A model generated the notes under the pieces. It was not told where the DNA came from, did no database searches, and worked only from the letters and a program-made list of their open reading frames with translations. From Bacteroidota bacterium (GTDB lineage Bacteria; Bacteroidota; Bacteroidia; UBA7662; CANHCV01), in assembly GCA_947459245.1 (NCBI GenBank), contig CANHCV010000018.1, forward strand, positions 1 to 41,882: 41,882 nucleotides of DNA, given 5' to 3'. Shown one piece after another: positions 9,201-17,151 of this stretch. Every line of letters begins with the position of its first letter. Positions within the stretch are counted from its first letter, which is position 1. A program made the translations under genes and the position numbers.

Positions 9201-9901
9201 CTAGTTTTGGAATTGGAACGTTGAATTTGTACCAACGAAATTTGATTTTGGCAAGCATCGCTCAAAAACAATTGGAGGACGCCGATTTTCGAGCCGTTTG
9301 GCAGCATTTGGAAGGTTCGGCATTTGTCAAAAACTTGGAGCACATTCAGGGAGACGAACGCGATGTTTTGTTCATTTCAACCACTTTCGGGCCCGATCGG
9401 AACGGAAAATTCAGAAGGAACTTTGGGCCCATCTCCCAAAAAAATGGCTACCGATTGCTGAACGTATTGATTACCCGAGCCAAAAAACGAATGGAGATTT
9501 TCTGTTCGTTTCCCGATTCCGTTTTTCAAGAAACAAGTTCCATTTTGCAGGAGCAAGGCAAAACGGGTGGATATTACTTCCTCAGCTTTTTAAAGTATGC
9601 CAAGGCCTGTTCCAACCTTCAATGGGACAATGCCAATTCGGTATTGAAGGAAGTTAGTGGCAACGGTGTTTCGGCCAATCCGTCTCCTCAACTTTTCGCT
9701 CATTGGTCGGCCGAACGCAAAAAAGCCCTCATCAAAGACGGTGGAGTGCAATTAAAGAAAGGCACCCGTTTCCTTTGGAACGATTGGGGCAAAACGTTCG
9801 CAGAACGAAAAAACTTCTGGGTGCATCAAACCTTTTCCCTCCGATGGCTCACCCACTACGAAGAAGAAAAAAACAAAATGGAGGATTACCACCAACGCTA
9901 A
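6218..9901 (+). CDS. Large SF1 helicase with DUF4011-like N-terminus
   Basis: This 1227-residue protein is a superfamily 1 ATPase of the type found in DUF4011 helicases. Walker A is VIQGPPGTGKS (312-322). It is followed by LVVCEKKTAMEVL, the usual motif Ia of this group. Walker B is ILLDESS, with Asp841 and Glu842. Motif III is SGDEQQMPP, motif IV is IHYRSEHPLL, and the arginine-finger motif is LITRAKKR (R1087). About 500 residues separate motifs Ia and II. The N-terminal ~290 residues, including ETGVASFSFGYPLL and ASPLFIWQLDI, resemble the DUF4011 region. No nuclease domain is visible in the last 130 residues. GTG at 6218 is the only start that keeps the conserved N-terminus, and an in-frame TGA lies at 6212. 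The biological role is unknown; related helicases often occur in defence or DNA-repair loci. Confidence 0.82.
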   Translation: MKFHPSFFDRLREKLVGESGRSIYLHALPGRTGSRLELHDLYYVLKGAENRFLQLLLSEEAFSLELPFPTTEIPSDSPLKTIFRKLQNAAFEHDNLLKETGVASFSFGYPLLVHQNQDRIWASPLFIWQLDIHMDPLNNAFVVSRNRTKRNGRWTVSSMHEFSINETLGQHFKRMGRPALPELEGFLNEDDVLSVDEMHRFLVQFAQEQGYGSEAFDPQLLKSYLGASVLPLPNRDRLALEFQEKKEYLLFSGVFGIFKQRKSAIIKELNGLESVELFPPLPPKKRIPFSPIPTDPSQQSVLMNLGEAEVTVIQGPPGTGKSQTLTAIITQALLNKEKILVVCEKKTAMEVLAQNLLKVDPRLGQHLALIEDPFADRDEVVTKAREKIERKETEEGNAFSKTVLTQMEQLETDVHLYEERLSKLQSPLFDQKNWMEWIEYFDEIGGPIELNEDLPHLPFSFEEKEYQWVIQTSKSIQQWQEEIPQFFQHPFFEFSSEQLSPTSFPKHFSDLYQSVYRWKQLEDELQRGNDSGNWNQYLQTWEKWKADGKTLQHEFAQSPCIRWKGFSLTLRKWLSAISSSLKSELEKRDVWLKKWAAWKQMALTLGETTAAQLEWPTDEISFSTEPNGWQKSNLLSPSVLQLLQDRANIQTNLQRNPILPAQLPFSQVDLMNWVTTNEKSVARSGLMHDIKKAWEGFSPDQKTWAMEIARRKTSTPAVLRWYLHWFFQFKKDLSLPSDVHEPLQLAHRLRHLAPAMLDFIHSQELERTRLALQKFKEKGISPIGLYNKRGAKGQKRNPLRQIIATDTELFTDLFPVVMMNPVTASQILPSNAALFDWILLDESSQLRVEDTFCCLRRANRAIVSGDEQQMPPSDYFSSDFSLTPDEEESGEWTEKEAQKSLTEAESLLDFALQLPQSNRLPLSIHYRSEHPLLIQFSNAAFYQNQLIPIAADRMDSPIHFHSVNGNYEDATNQKEAEALVEAIKKIQPMPNGNWPSFGIGTLNLYQRNLILASIAQKQLEDADFRAVWQHLEGSAFVKNLEHIQGDERDVLFISTTFGPDRNGKFRRNFGPISQKNGYRLLNVLITRAKKRMEIFCSFPDSVFQETSSILQEQGKTGGYYFLSFLKYAKACSNLQWDNANSVLKEVSGNGVSANPSPQLFAHWSAERKKALIKDGGVQLKKGTRFLWNDWGKTFAERKNFWVHQTFSLRWLTHYEEEKNKMEDYHQR

Positions 9902-9906
9902 ATCTC

Positions 9907-10449
9907 ATGGAAATCAGAAAAATCGACCAATTATCTTTTGAACCGTTTATTCGGGAGGAAGAAATTCAAAAAGCCATCGAACGCTTGGCGGTAGAAATTG
10001 CTCACGATTGGAAAGATAAGAATCCGCTGGTTTTGGTGGTATTGCAAGGAGCTTTCGTTTTCGCAGCCGATCTTTTGCGGCAAATCCCCTTTTCGGTGGA
10101 TATTGAATTCATTCGAGTGAAGAGTTACGAGGGTACGGAAAGTTCGGGAGAAGTTCGCAGCGTGATGGGCCTTGAAGTTCCTGTGACCCATCGCAACGTT
10201 TTGATTGTGGAAGATATTGTTGACACGGGAAAAACAGCAGTTTACTTAAGAGACTTATTGACAGAAAATGGCGCAAATAGCATTTCAATGGCTACCTTTT
10301 TGTACAAACCAGCTGCCAATCAAACCGATTTTGAACCTGAATTTGTTGGACTAAAAATTGATCCAACTTTTGTGGTGGGTTACGGTTTGGATTACGAGGG
10401 AAAGGGGCGGCATTGGCCCGGATTGTGGCGTTTGATTTCCGATAAATAA
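9907..10449 (+). CDS. hpt: Hypoxanthine phosphoribosyltransferase
   Basis: This 180-residue purine salvage enzyme transfers phosphoribose from PRPP to hypoxanthine (and usually guanine). The PRPP-binding signature is present as VLIVEDIVDTGKT, and the flexible catalytic loop as KSYEGTESSGEV; LVLVVLQGAFVFAADL is the conserved N-terminal strand-helix. The length is normal for the family. I take the ATG at 9907, five bases after the helicase stop, as the start, because the longer frame open upstream lies wholly within the helicase gene. It is on the same strand as the helicase and may depend on read-through from it, which is an odd coupling of a housekeeping enzyme to a large accessory helicase. 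Confidence 0.93.
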   Translation: MEIRKIDQLSFEPFIREEEIQKAIERLAVEIAHDWKDKNPLVLVVLQGAFVFAADLLRQIPFSVDIEFIRVKSYEGTESSGEVRSVMGLEVPVTHRNVLIVEDIVDTGKTAVYLRDLLTENGANSISMATFLYKPAANQTDFEPEFVGLKIDPTFVVGYGLDYEGKGRHWPGLWRLISDK

Positions 10450-10463
10450 AAAGAAAATTTTCC

Positions 10464-10471
10464 GACCTTTG
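10464..10471 (+). promoter_or_regulatory. Weak -7 box before the bi-domain oxidoreductase
   Basis: GACCTTTG, followed by CAAAT and the ATG at 10477, resembles the Bacteroidota -7 element (TAnnTTTG, one mismatch). No TTG is found at the expected spacing, so this is a tentative call. Confidence 0.3.
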
Positions 10472-10476
10472 CAAAT

Positions 10477-12612
10477 ATGATACAAGCTGTGGTAAAAAAG
10501 GGACGCGTCATTGGCGAACGGGTTCCAACTCCTTTGGTTTCTGACGGATGCTTATTGATTAAAGTGGTGAATTCTTGTATTTCTGCCGGCACTGAAATGG
10601 CCGGTGTGAATGAATCGGGAAAATCCATCATTAAGCGGGCCATGGAACAACCCGAACAGGTGAAAGAGGTGCTGCAGTTCATGAAAACCAACGGAATACA
10701 GCGAACTTTGGCGAAAGTGAAGGGGGCTTTGGATGGAGGAAAGCCAACGGGGTATTCCATCTCTGGAATTGTTATCGGTTTAGGAACTGGAGTTTCCGGA
10801 TTTTCGGTGGGCGATTCGGTTGCCGCCGCCGGTGCCGGTTTGGCCAATCACGCCGAATTCGTTGATGTTCCCGTAAACTTGGTGATGAAAATGCCCCAAG
10901 GAATGGACTTCCAAAAGGCCAGTACGGTTACGCTGGGCGGCATTGCGATGCAAGGCGTTCGTCGGGCCGATTTGCGTTTGGGAGAAGTATGTGTGGTGGT
11001 TGGAGCAGGAATTCTTGGATTATTGGCGCAACAAATGCTCCAACTTTCAGGGGTTCGAACCATCGTTACCGATTTGGATCCTAGCCGTTTGGATATCGCT
11101 CAAAAATTAGGCGCGGAACGCATTGTTAATCCTGCCAAGGAAGACGTGATCAATGTGGTGAATTCTTTAACGGGCGGCCACGGGGCCGATGCTGTTTTGT
11201 TTACCGCTGCTACGTATTCCTCCGAACCGCTTTCTACCGCGTTCAAAATGTGCAAGAAAAAAGGCCGTGTGGTTTTGGTAGGCGTTTCGGGCATGGAAAT
11301 TAAACGAGGTGACATTTACGCCAAAGAACTGGACTTCCTCGTTTCTACTTCCTACGGCCCTGGTCGTTACGATTCTAACTACGAAGAAAAGGGATTGGAT
11401 TATCCGTTCTCGTATGTTCGATGGACCGAAAACCGAAACATGACCGAGTATTTACGCTTGGTTCACGAAAACAAAATAGACTTGTCGCTTTTAATTGATG
11501 CGGTTTTCCCCATTGAGCAAGTGGAAGAAGCGTTTACGGCCTTGACTTCGGAAGGCAAAAAGCCCATCATGACGTTGTTGGACTACGGAAAAGATGGGGT
11601 GGATTCGTTTCTAACCAAAAATGCCGATGAAAAACGAATTTCCATCAACACCCGGCCAACGAATGCGTCAAAAATTCGGGTAGCTATTGCCGGGGTTGGC
11701 GGATTTGCGACCGGGATGCACCTTCCCAATTTAGCTTCTCTTTCATCTCAATTTGAAATCAGAGCCATTTACAACCGAAGCGGACAAAAGGCGAAAGCCA
11801 TTGGAAATCAATACCAGGTAGCGTATGCCACTTCCGATTACCAAGAATTGTGCAACGATCCCGATTTGGATTTGATCATGATTTGTACCCGCCACGGAAA
11901 CCATGCTGAATTGGCTTTGCAGGCATTAACAGCGGGCAAAAACGTTTTTGTTGAGAAACCGTTGGCCATCAACGAAGAGCAATTGCAAGGCATTAAAGAT
12001 TTTTACGCAAACGGAACGGAAGGTAAACCGGTTTTGATGACGGGTTTTAATCGTCGCTTTTCCAAGTATGCGCAAGAAATGAAAAAAGCTACTTCGAAAC
12101 GCAGCAATCCGTTGTTGATGCATTACCGCATGAACGCCGGATTCATTCCTTACGACCATTGGACCCACGACGACGGCGGAAGAATCATTGGGGAAGCTTG
12201 CCACATCATCGATTTGATGACGTTCTTCACGGAAAGCAAGGTTGTTTCTGCTCATTTTGAAGGGTTAGAAGGAAATGAACGGGTTCGAAAAACCGACAAT
12301 CTAAGTCTTCTACTGAAATACGAAGACGGCTCCATTGCCCACATTGATTATTTTGCGACCGGCTCCAAGCAACTCAGCAAAGAATATTTGGAAATTCATT
12401 TTGACGACCAAAGTTTGGTGATGGACGATTACAAATCGTTAAAGGGGTACGGTGTAAAATTGAAAGATATTCAAAGTTCGATTTCGGAAAAAGGTCAGAA
12501 GGAGGAACTTAACTTCTTGTACACGACTTTGAAAGAGGGAGGCCCTTGGCCGATTGCCCTTTGGGACATGATTCAAACCACCGAAATTACTTTTGAAGCA
12601 GTAAAAGAATAA
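10477..12612 (+). CDS. Bi-domain oxidoreductase (MDR dehydrogenase fused to Gfo/Idh/MocA)
   Basis: This 711-residue protein joins two NAD(P)-binding enzymes. Residues 1 to about 370 are a medium-chain dehydrogenase/reductase domain, with the nucleotide-binding loop VVGAGILGLLAQQ (G176, G178, G181). From about 392, a Gfo/Idh/MocA-type domain begins with VAIAGVGGFATGMHLPNL (A405 to about 414) and carries the family Glu-Lys-Pro motif at 493-495 (NVFVEKPLAI). The architecture is known and is often found in polysaccharide or LPS loci, where a sugar substrate is likely; no glycosyltransferases are visible here. It starts an operon, with the TauE permease only two bases downstream. The substrate and the reason for the fusion are unknown. 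Confidence 0.9.
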   Translation: MIQAVVKKGRVIGERVPTPLVSDGCLLIKVVNSCISAGTEMAGVNESGKSIIKRAMEQPEQVKEVLQFMKTNGIQRTLAKVKGALDGGKPTGYSISGIVIGLGTGVSGFSVGDSVAAAGAGLANHAEFVDVPVNLVMKMPQGMDFQKASTVTLGGIAMQGVRRADLRLGEVCVVVGAGILGLLAQQMLQLSGVRTIVTDLDPSRLDIAQKLGAERIVNPAKEDVINVVNSLTGGHGADAVLFTAATYSSEPLSTAFKMCKKKGRVVLVGVSGMEIKRGDIYAKELDFLVSTSYGPGRYDSNYEEKGLDYPFSYVRWTENRNMTEYLRLVHENKIDLSLLIDAVFPIEQVEEAFTALTSEGKKPIMTLLDYGKDGVDSFLTKNADEKRISINTRPTNASKIRVAIAGVGGFATGMHLPNLASLSSQFEIRAIYNRSGQKAKAIGNQYQVAYATSDYQELCNDPDLDLIMICTRHGNHAELALQALTAGKNVFVEKPLAINEEQLQGIKDFYANGTEGKPVLMTGFNRRFSKYAQEMKKATSKRSNPLLMHYRMNAGFIPYDHWTHDDGGRIIGEACHIIDLMTFFTESKVVSAHFEGLEGNERVRKTDNLSLLLKYEDGSIAHIDYFATGSKQLSKEYLEIHFDDQSLVMDDYKSLKGYGVKLKDIQSSISEKGQKEELNFLYTTLKEGGPWPIALWDMIQTTEITFEAVKE

Positions 12613-12614
12613 AC

Positions 12615-13397
12615 ATGGAAATTCTCGGTTACGCCCTCGCCCTTTTGATCGGATTAAGTCTTGGACTCATTGGCGGGGGCGGATCCATTTTGGCGCTACC
12701 TGTTCTGGTTTATTTGTTGAATGTGCCCGAATTGGAGGCCACTTCTTATTCTTTTTTTGTGGTTGGTTTGGCAGCCTGGGTAGGTACAATCCAAAAATCT
12801 AAAGATCGGCTCATTGATTTCAAATCAGCACTAATTTTCGGAATTCCGTCGATTTTGTCCGTTTACATCGCACGTTTTTACCTACTGCCACTCATTCCAG
12901 AATCATTCAGTATCACTGATTATTCGTTTGCCAAAGGAAATGCCCTGATGATTTTTTTCTCCTTCATCATGATTTCAGCGGGATTTTCCTCCATTTCAAA
13001 AAGTAAAGAGAATTCAAATGCATCCGTTTTTTCGGTCTATTCCTTGGTCATTGCTGGGTTTATGGAAGGCCTCTTAACCGGTACTGTTGGTGCTGGGGGT
13101 GGTTTCCTCATCATTCCATTGCTCCATCGTTTTGGCAAATTGGAAATAAAGAAGGCCATGGCAACATCATTGTTGATCATTTCCGTTAAATCTACTTTAG
13201 GATTTGCTGGAGATTTAACTCGATTTTCTCCCAATTGGTCTATTTTATTGCCTTTTTCGGCCATGGCCATTGGCGGGATATTTTTAGGAAATTCGCTGGC
13301 TAAAAAAGTTTCTTCAAGTTCCTTAAAAAAAGGATTCGGTTGGTTCCTCATCGCTTTGGGATTCCTTATTTTTGCGAAGGAACTCTTCATGAAATGA
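12615..13397 (+). CDS. TauE/SafE family sulfite exporter-like permease
   Basis: This 260-residue integral membrane protein begins with LLIGLSLGLIGGGGSILALP, the glycine-rich first repeat of the TauE/SafE family. The second repeat has the matching FMEGLLTGTVGAGGGFLIIP at about residues 150-170. About eight hydrophobic helices are expected. Members transport small sulfur anions or organosulfonates. The start is two bases after the oxidoreductase stop, and the stop overlaps the start of the multiheme cytochrome by 4 bases (ATGA), so the three genes form one translationally linked operon. Co-occurrence with a multiheme cytochrome makes an oxidised inorganic anion such as sulfite a reasonable guess for the substrate, but this is inference. 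Confidence 0.9.
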   Translation: MEILGYALALLIGLSLGLIGGGGSILALPVLVYLLNVPELEATSYSFFVVGLAAWVGTIQKSKDRLIDFKSALIFGIPSILSVYIARFYLLPLIPESFSITDYSFAKGNALMIFFSFIMISAGFSSISKSKENSNASVFSVYSLVIAGFMEGLLTGTVGAGGGFLIIPLLHRFGKLEIKKAMATSLLIISVKSTLGFAGDLTRFSPNWSILLPFSAMAIGGIFLGNSLAKKVSSSSLKKGFGWFLIALGFLIFAKELFMK

Positions 13398-15307
13398 AAA
13401 AAAGTATTTGGATTTGGTGTTTATTGGCGGCAGGACTTTTTTTCCTTTGGAATTGCAACAACAACCAAGAAACATCTTCCGTTCCAACATCTTCTTCAAA
13501 TTCTCCGTGGCTGAATATTAACGACACCGTTGACTACGTTGGGATGGCCAAGTGCGCCATGTGCCACGATACCATTCGCCACACCTTTACTCATACGGGA
13601 ATGGGGCAATCGTTCGATACCGCCTCCTTCGAGAAATCGGCAGCAAACTACCAACATCCCATCATTTACGACAAAAAACTCAATTTTTACTACCAAGCAT
13701 TCAAGTCAAACGGAAGCATTTTTATGCGCGAATTTCGTTTAGAAGGAAGAGATACGGTTCATCAACGGGTTGAAAAAATTGATTACATCGTAGGTTCTGG
13801 CCAACACACCAATAGCCATTTAACGAGCGTAAACGGTTACCTCTACCAAATGCCCATGACCTTTTACACCCAACAAAAGAAATGGGATTTACCTCCAGGT
13901 TTTGAAAATGGAAACAACAGTCGATTTTCACGAATCTTGAATTCCGAATGCATTTCGTGCCACAATAGCTTACCTGAAATGGATCGAGGATCGGAAAATA
14001 AATTCACCCTCATGCCCAAAGGGATTTCCTGTGAGCGTTGCCATGGCCCGGGAGAGTTGCACGTTCATGAAAAGCTCAAAGGCATTCGGGTAGATACTAA
14101 AAAGGATACCGATTTTACCATTGTGAATCCCAAGAAATTATCGTTCGATTTGCAGGTTAATTTATGCCAACGTTGCCATTTGCAAGGAAATGCCGTTTTA
14201 AAACCAGGGAAAACATTTTTCGATTTCCGTCCGGGAATGCAATTGAGTGAAGTGATGAGTGTGTTTTTACCGAGGTACGAAAACGATCCTTCGTTCATCA
14301 TGGCATCGCATGCCGATCGAATGACCCAGAGCAAATGCTTCACCAAATCGGGGAAACTAACGTGCATCACGTGCCATAATCCGCACGTGAGCGTAAAAGT
14401 TACGGGGAAACAGATTTTTAACGATGCTTGCAATTCCTGCCACTCGAATTCGAATCAACACTTGTGCACCAAGGCAGGAATCACTGCTCAGTCGAATTGC
14501 GTAAGTTGCCACATGCCGAGAAGCGGCACCAAAGATATTCCCCACGTAACGGTTCACGACCATTTCATTCGCAAACCCGAACCATCAAAGAAAGTTGCGG
14601 GTGAAAAACGATTCATTGGCTTGGCCTCCATCAACGAAAAGAATCCTTCTGCTCTCACGATGGCCAAGGCTTACGGTCAGTTTTACGAGCGGTTTGATAA
14701 CGGAAATTCCAAGCATTTGGACAGCGCATTTTTCTACCTGCAACGTTGCAAATCGAAGGACCTAGAATATTGGAGGACTTCCATTTATTTGCATTTCATG
14801 AAAGGCAATTTTTCGGAGGTTTTAGAATCCGGCAATCGATTGGGATTGGAGAATTGGGATGCATGGACGGCCTACCGAATGGGGGAAACCCAGCATGAAA
14901 TGGGCATGCTTTCCGAGGCGGTTGGATCGTTGAAAATGGCCGTAAAACTTCAGCCGAGGAACTTGGAATTTCAAAATAAACTTGCCGCCTATTTGATGGA
15001 AAGTCAGGATTTTGCTTCCGCAAAAAAGACTTTGGAATGGATCATTCAGGAAAATCCAAAGGAAGTTCAGGCATGGAATAATCTTGGATTTTTGCACTTG
15101 CAAAGTGGAAATGGCGCAAAAGCAGGCGATTGTTACCGAAAAGCTTTGGCCTTGGATCCCGATTATGAGCCGTTGTTGATGAATTGGGCCGGTTATTGTT
15201 TGTACCAAGGGAATGTTCGGGAGGCCCAAAAGATCGTTAGCAGAATCATTCAGAGAAATCCTCAGAACCAGCAAGCGAAAGCAATTCTGGAACAGCTGAA
15301 ATCATAA
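13394..15307 (+). CDS. Seven-heme cytochrome c lipoprotein with C-terminal TPRs
   Basis: The 637-residue protein has seven CxxCH heme c motifs in its N-terminal two thirds: CAMCH (C54), CISCH (C186), CERCH, CQRCH, CITCH, CNSCH and CVSCH. Hydrophobic residues followed by LWNC at about residue 18 give a probable lipobox, so it should be a periplasm- or surface-facing lipoprotein. From about residue 470 to the end there are tetratricopeptide repeats, for example AWNNLGFLHLQSG and ALALDPDY. The ATG at 13394 is chosen because it gives a normal lipoprotein leader and a 4-base overlap with the TauE gene. The fold probably resembles the cytochrome c554 / multiheme cytochrome group. It could be an electron-transfer subunit or a reductase for a nitrogen or sulfur oxyanion; the reaction cannot be read from sequence. 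Confidence 0.9.
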   Translation: MKKSIWIWCLLAAGLFFLWNCNNNQETSSVPTSSSNSPWLNINDTVDYVGMAKCAMCHDTIRHTFTHTGMGQSFDTASFEKSAANYQHPIIYDKKLNFYYQAFKSNGSIFMREFRLEGRDTVHQRVEKIDYIVGSGQHTNSHLTSVNGYLYQMPMTFYTQQKKWDLPPGFENGNNSRFSRILNSECISCHNSLPEMDRGSENKFTLMPKGISCERCHGPGELHVHEKLKGIRVDTKKDTDFTIVNPKKLSFDLQVNLCQRCHLQGNAVLKPGKTFFDFRPGMQLSEVMSVFLPRYENDPSFIMASHADRMTQSKCFTKSGKLTCITCHNPHVSVKVTGKQIFNDACNSCHSNSNQHLCTKAGITAQSNCVSCHMPRSGTKDIPHVTVHDHFIRKPEPSKKVAGEKRFIGLASINEKNPSALTMAKAYGQFYERFDNGNSKHLDSAFFYLQRCKSKDLEYWRTSIYLHFMKGNFSEVLESGNRLGLENWDAWTAYRMGETQHEMGMLSEAVGSLKMAVKLQPRNLEFQNKLAAYLMESQDFASAKKTLEWIIQENPKEVQAWNNLGFLHLQSGNGAKAGDCYRKALALDPDYEPLLMNWAGYCLYQGNVREAQKIVSRIIQRNPQNQQAKAILEQLKS

Positions 15308-15317
15308 AAAATCTACC

Positions 15318-15346
15318 TTGAAATTTAGATTTGTTCCTTATTTTTG
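15318..15346 (+). promoter_or_regulatory. Bacteroidota-type promoter for the DUF2809 gene
   Basis: TTG at 15318-15320, an 18-base spacer, and TATTTTTG at 15339-15346 match the TTG-N(17-21)-TAnnTTTG consensus. The -7 box covers the first possible start codon (TTG at 15344), which argues for the next TTG at 15365 as the true start. Confidence 0.65.
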
Positions 15347-15364
15347 AGCAAAGAAACTACTTTC

Positions 15365-15757
15365 TTGAAACAACGTCACCCTAAATATCAGATTCTCTTT
15401 TTCTTCGTTGCCTTGTTATTTGGTTTAAGTGTAAGGAATTCAGAGCCCCATTTGCCCTACTATTTCAGTTTGATGGGTCCGGATATGATTTGGGCTGGAA
15501 TGGTGTTTTTGGGTTTTGGGATTTTGTTTCCTAACACCAAAACACTAAGCATCGGCGTTTATTCCATTGTTTTTGCTTTTGGAATAGAAATCAGCCAACT
15601 TTATCAAGCTGATTGGATCAATGAAATTCGGAGCAACAAATGGGGCGGATTGGTTTTGGGGCACGGTTTTCTGTGGAGTGACTTATTGGCCTACACTTTG
15701 GGCATTGGAATTCTTGGTTTTCTGGACTATCGCTTCATTTTTCGAGTAAAGAAATAA
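15365..15757 (+). CDS. DUF2809 family small membrane protein
   Basis: This is an integral membrane protein of about 130 residues with four hydrophobic helices. The segment FGIEISQLYQADWINEIRSN followed by VLGHGFLWSDLLAYTLGIG matches the conserved C-terminal half of DUF2809 (YjgA-like) membrane proteins, whose function is unknown. The start is a non-ATG codon. TTG at 15344 lies inside the promoter -7 box, so TTG at 15365 is preferred. The gene has its own promoter and is followed by a second promoter before the P450 gene, so it need not belong to the downstream operon. Confidence 0.78.
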   Translation: MKQRHPKYQILFFFVALLFGLSVRNSEPHLPYYFSLMGPDMIWAGMVFLGFGILFPNTKTLSIGVYSIVFAFGIEISQLYQADWINEIRSNKWGGLVLGHGFLWSDLLAYTLGIGILGFLDYRFIFRVKK

Positions 15758-15788
15758 TTGTCGTTTTCAATTTTTTCTTTTAGTTTTG
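15758..15788 (+). promoter_or_regulatory. Bacteroidota-type promoter of the P450-GH3-enolase operon
   Basis: TTG at 15758-15760, a 20-base spacer, and TAGTTTTG at 15781-15788 fit the TTG-N(17-21)-TAnnTTTG consensus. Transcription would begin near 15794, upstream of the ATG at 15805 but downstream of the ATG at 15790, so the later start is preferred for the P450. Confidence 0.65.
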
Positions 15789-15804
15789 GATGTTAACATC
15801 ATCC

Positions 15805-17151
15805 ATGAAGAAGACTTTCCAACCTATGGCCTCGGGGAAATTCCCGGTAATTGGTCATTATTTAAATTTTAGAAAAAGCCCCTTTCATTTTTTTCAAAAG
15901 CACACTGCTGAACAGAAAGATCTGTTTTGGTTTGATTTGTTTGGTCGGAAATTCTTGGTGCTCAATCATCCAGAAGCCATCAAGCATGTTCTAATCAATA
16001 AAGCAAAAAATTATACCAGAAAACCCAATTATCAGTTTTTAGAAGAATTATTGGGGGAAGGACTTTTAACTACCGAGGGTGAGATTTGGAAACAAAAACG
16101 GCGACTGGCCCAGCCATTTTTCAATAAAGAACAAATGGATGGCTTATTTGGAATCATTGAAAATTCGGCCATAAACTTTTGGAAAGAAAGAAAAGAAAAT
16201 CAATTGTTTGATTTAGAGGAAGAAATGAGCCATTTAGCGTTATCCATGCTAACCGACTCCATTCTACAAGCAGAAATGGACTTTCATTTTGATGAAATTA
16301 AGAAACATCTTCATTTCGCTTCTAAACACCTTACAACCAAACGATTCAAAGCCTTCAATTGGCAAAAAAAATTACCAACCAAAATTCGAAAACAAGGTTT
16401 GGCAAGTATTGAAATCCTGAAAGAAATAGTTGCTCAAATCATAGAAAATCGGGAAAAATCTGAACATCTGCACAATGATCTTCTTGCGATGTACATGTCG
16501 ACTTCTGATGTTGATACCGGTAAAAAACTCAATGCAGAGGAAATCTTGGATGAGGTAATGACCATGTTTGTTGCTGGTCATGAAACTACTTCCGTGGTTT
16601 TAACTTGGTCGATGGTTTTGTTGCATCAACACCCCAATATTTTTGAAAAGGTAAAAAGCGAAATAGATGGCAATTTTCAAGGACAGCCATTGAATGGCGA
16701 GGAGTTGAAAAACTTCCCCTACTTAAAAATGTGTATCCAAGAATCCATGCGCCTTTATCCTCCAGTTTGGGGATTTGGCCGGAAAGCATTGGAAGAAGAT
16801 GAAATCATGGGAATTCCAGTCCCCAAAGGGGTAAATGTGAATATTCCCGTTCTTTTCCTTCACCGAAATCCATCATATTGGGAAAAACCGCTTACTTTTT
16901 ATCCGGAACACTTTCTCGAAGAAGCCGTAAAAAACAGGGATAAATTGGCCTATATTCCTTTCAGTGCTGGACAACACCGATGCATTGGTGAGTATTTTTC
17001 TTTGGTAGAGGTTCAAATTGCTTTGATTCACCTGATAAAAAATTATCAGTACCAAATTGAGTTGCCCAAAACCCTCGATTTAGAATTATTGGTGACTATT
17101 AAACCTCAATTTCCCATTTCATTTGAACTAACTCCACGAAAATCATCATGA
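15805..17151 (+). CDS. Cytochrome P450
   Basis: The 448-residue protein has all the P450 hallmarks: the I-helix oxygen-activating motif AGHETT (257-262), the K-helix ExxR pair (E313 and R316 in ESMRLYPPVW), and the heme-thiolate loop FSAGQHRCIG, with C393 as the iron ligand. It has no N-terminal membrane anchor, so it is a soluble bacterial P450 that needs separate redox partners, and none is encoded nearby. Its general look (fatty-acid or terpene hydroxylase-like, class CYP4/CYP102-related I helix) suggests a hydrophobic substrate. The ATG at 15805 is chosen because the ATG at 15790 lies before the expected transcription start. It is the first gene of a four-gene run; its stop overlaps the next ATG by 4 bases. 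The substrate is unknown. Confidence 0.95.
   Translation: MKKTFQPMASGKFPVIGHYLNFRKSPFHFFQKHTAEQKDLFWFDLFGRKFLVLNHPEAIKHVLINKAKNYTRKPNYQFLEELLGEGLLTTEGEIWKQKRRLAQPFFNKEQMDGLFGIIENSAINFWKERKENQLFDLEEEMSHLALSMLTDSILQAEMDFHFDEIKKHLHFASKHLTTKRFKAFNWQKKLPTKIRKQGLASIEILKEIVAQIIENREKSEHLHNDLLAMYMSTSDVDTGKKLNAEEILDEVMTMFVAGHETTSVVLTWSMVLLHQHPNIFEKVKSEIDGNFQGQPLNGEELKNFPYLKMCIQESMRLYPPVWGFGRKALEEDEIMGIPVPKGVNVNIPVLFLHRNPSYWEKPLTFYPEHFLEEAVKNRDKLAYIPFSAGQHRCIGEYFSLVEVQIALIHLIKNYQYQIELPKTLDLELLVTIKPQFPISFELTPRKSS

Noticed and set aside
9703-9906. Upstream in-frame extension of the hpt gene
   Set aside because: It lies wholly in the helicase coding region in another frame and has no resemblance to phosphoribosyltransferases; the ATG at 9907 gives the normal N-terminus.
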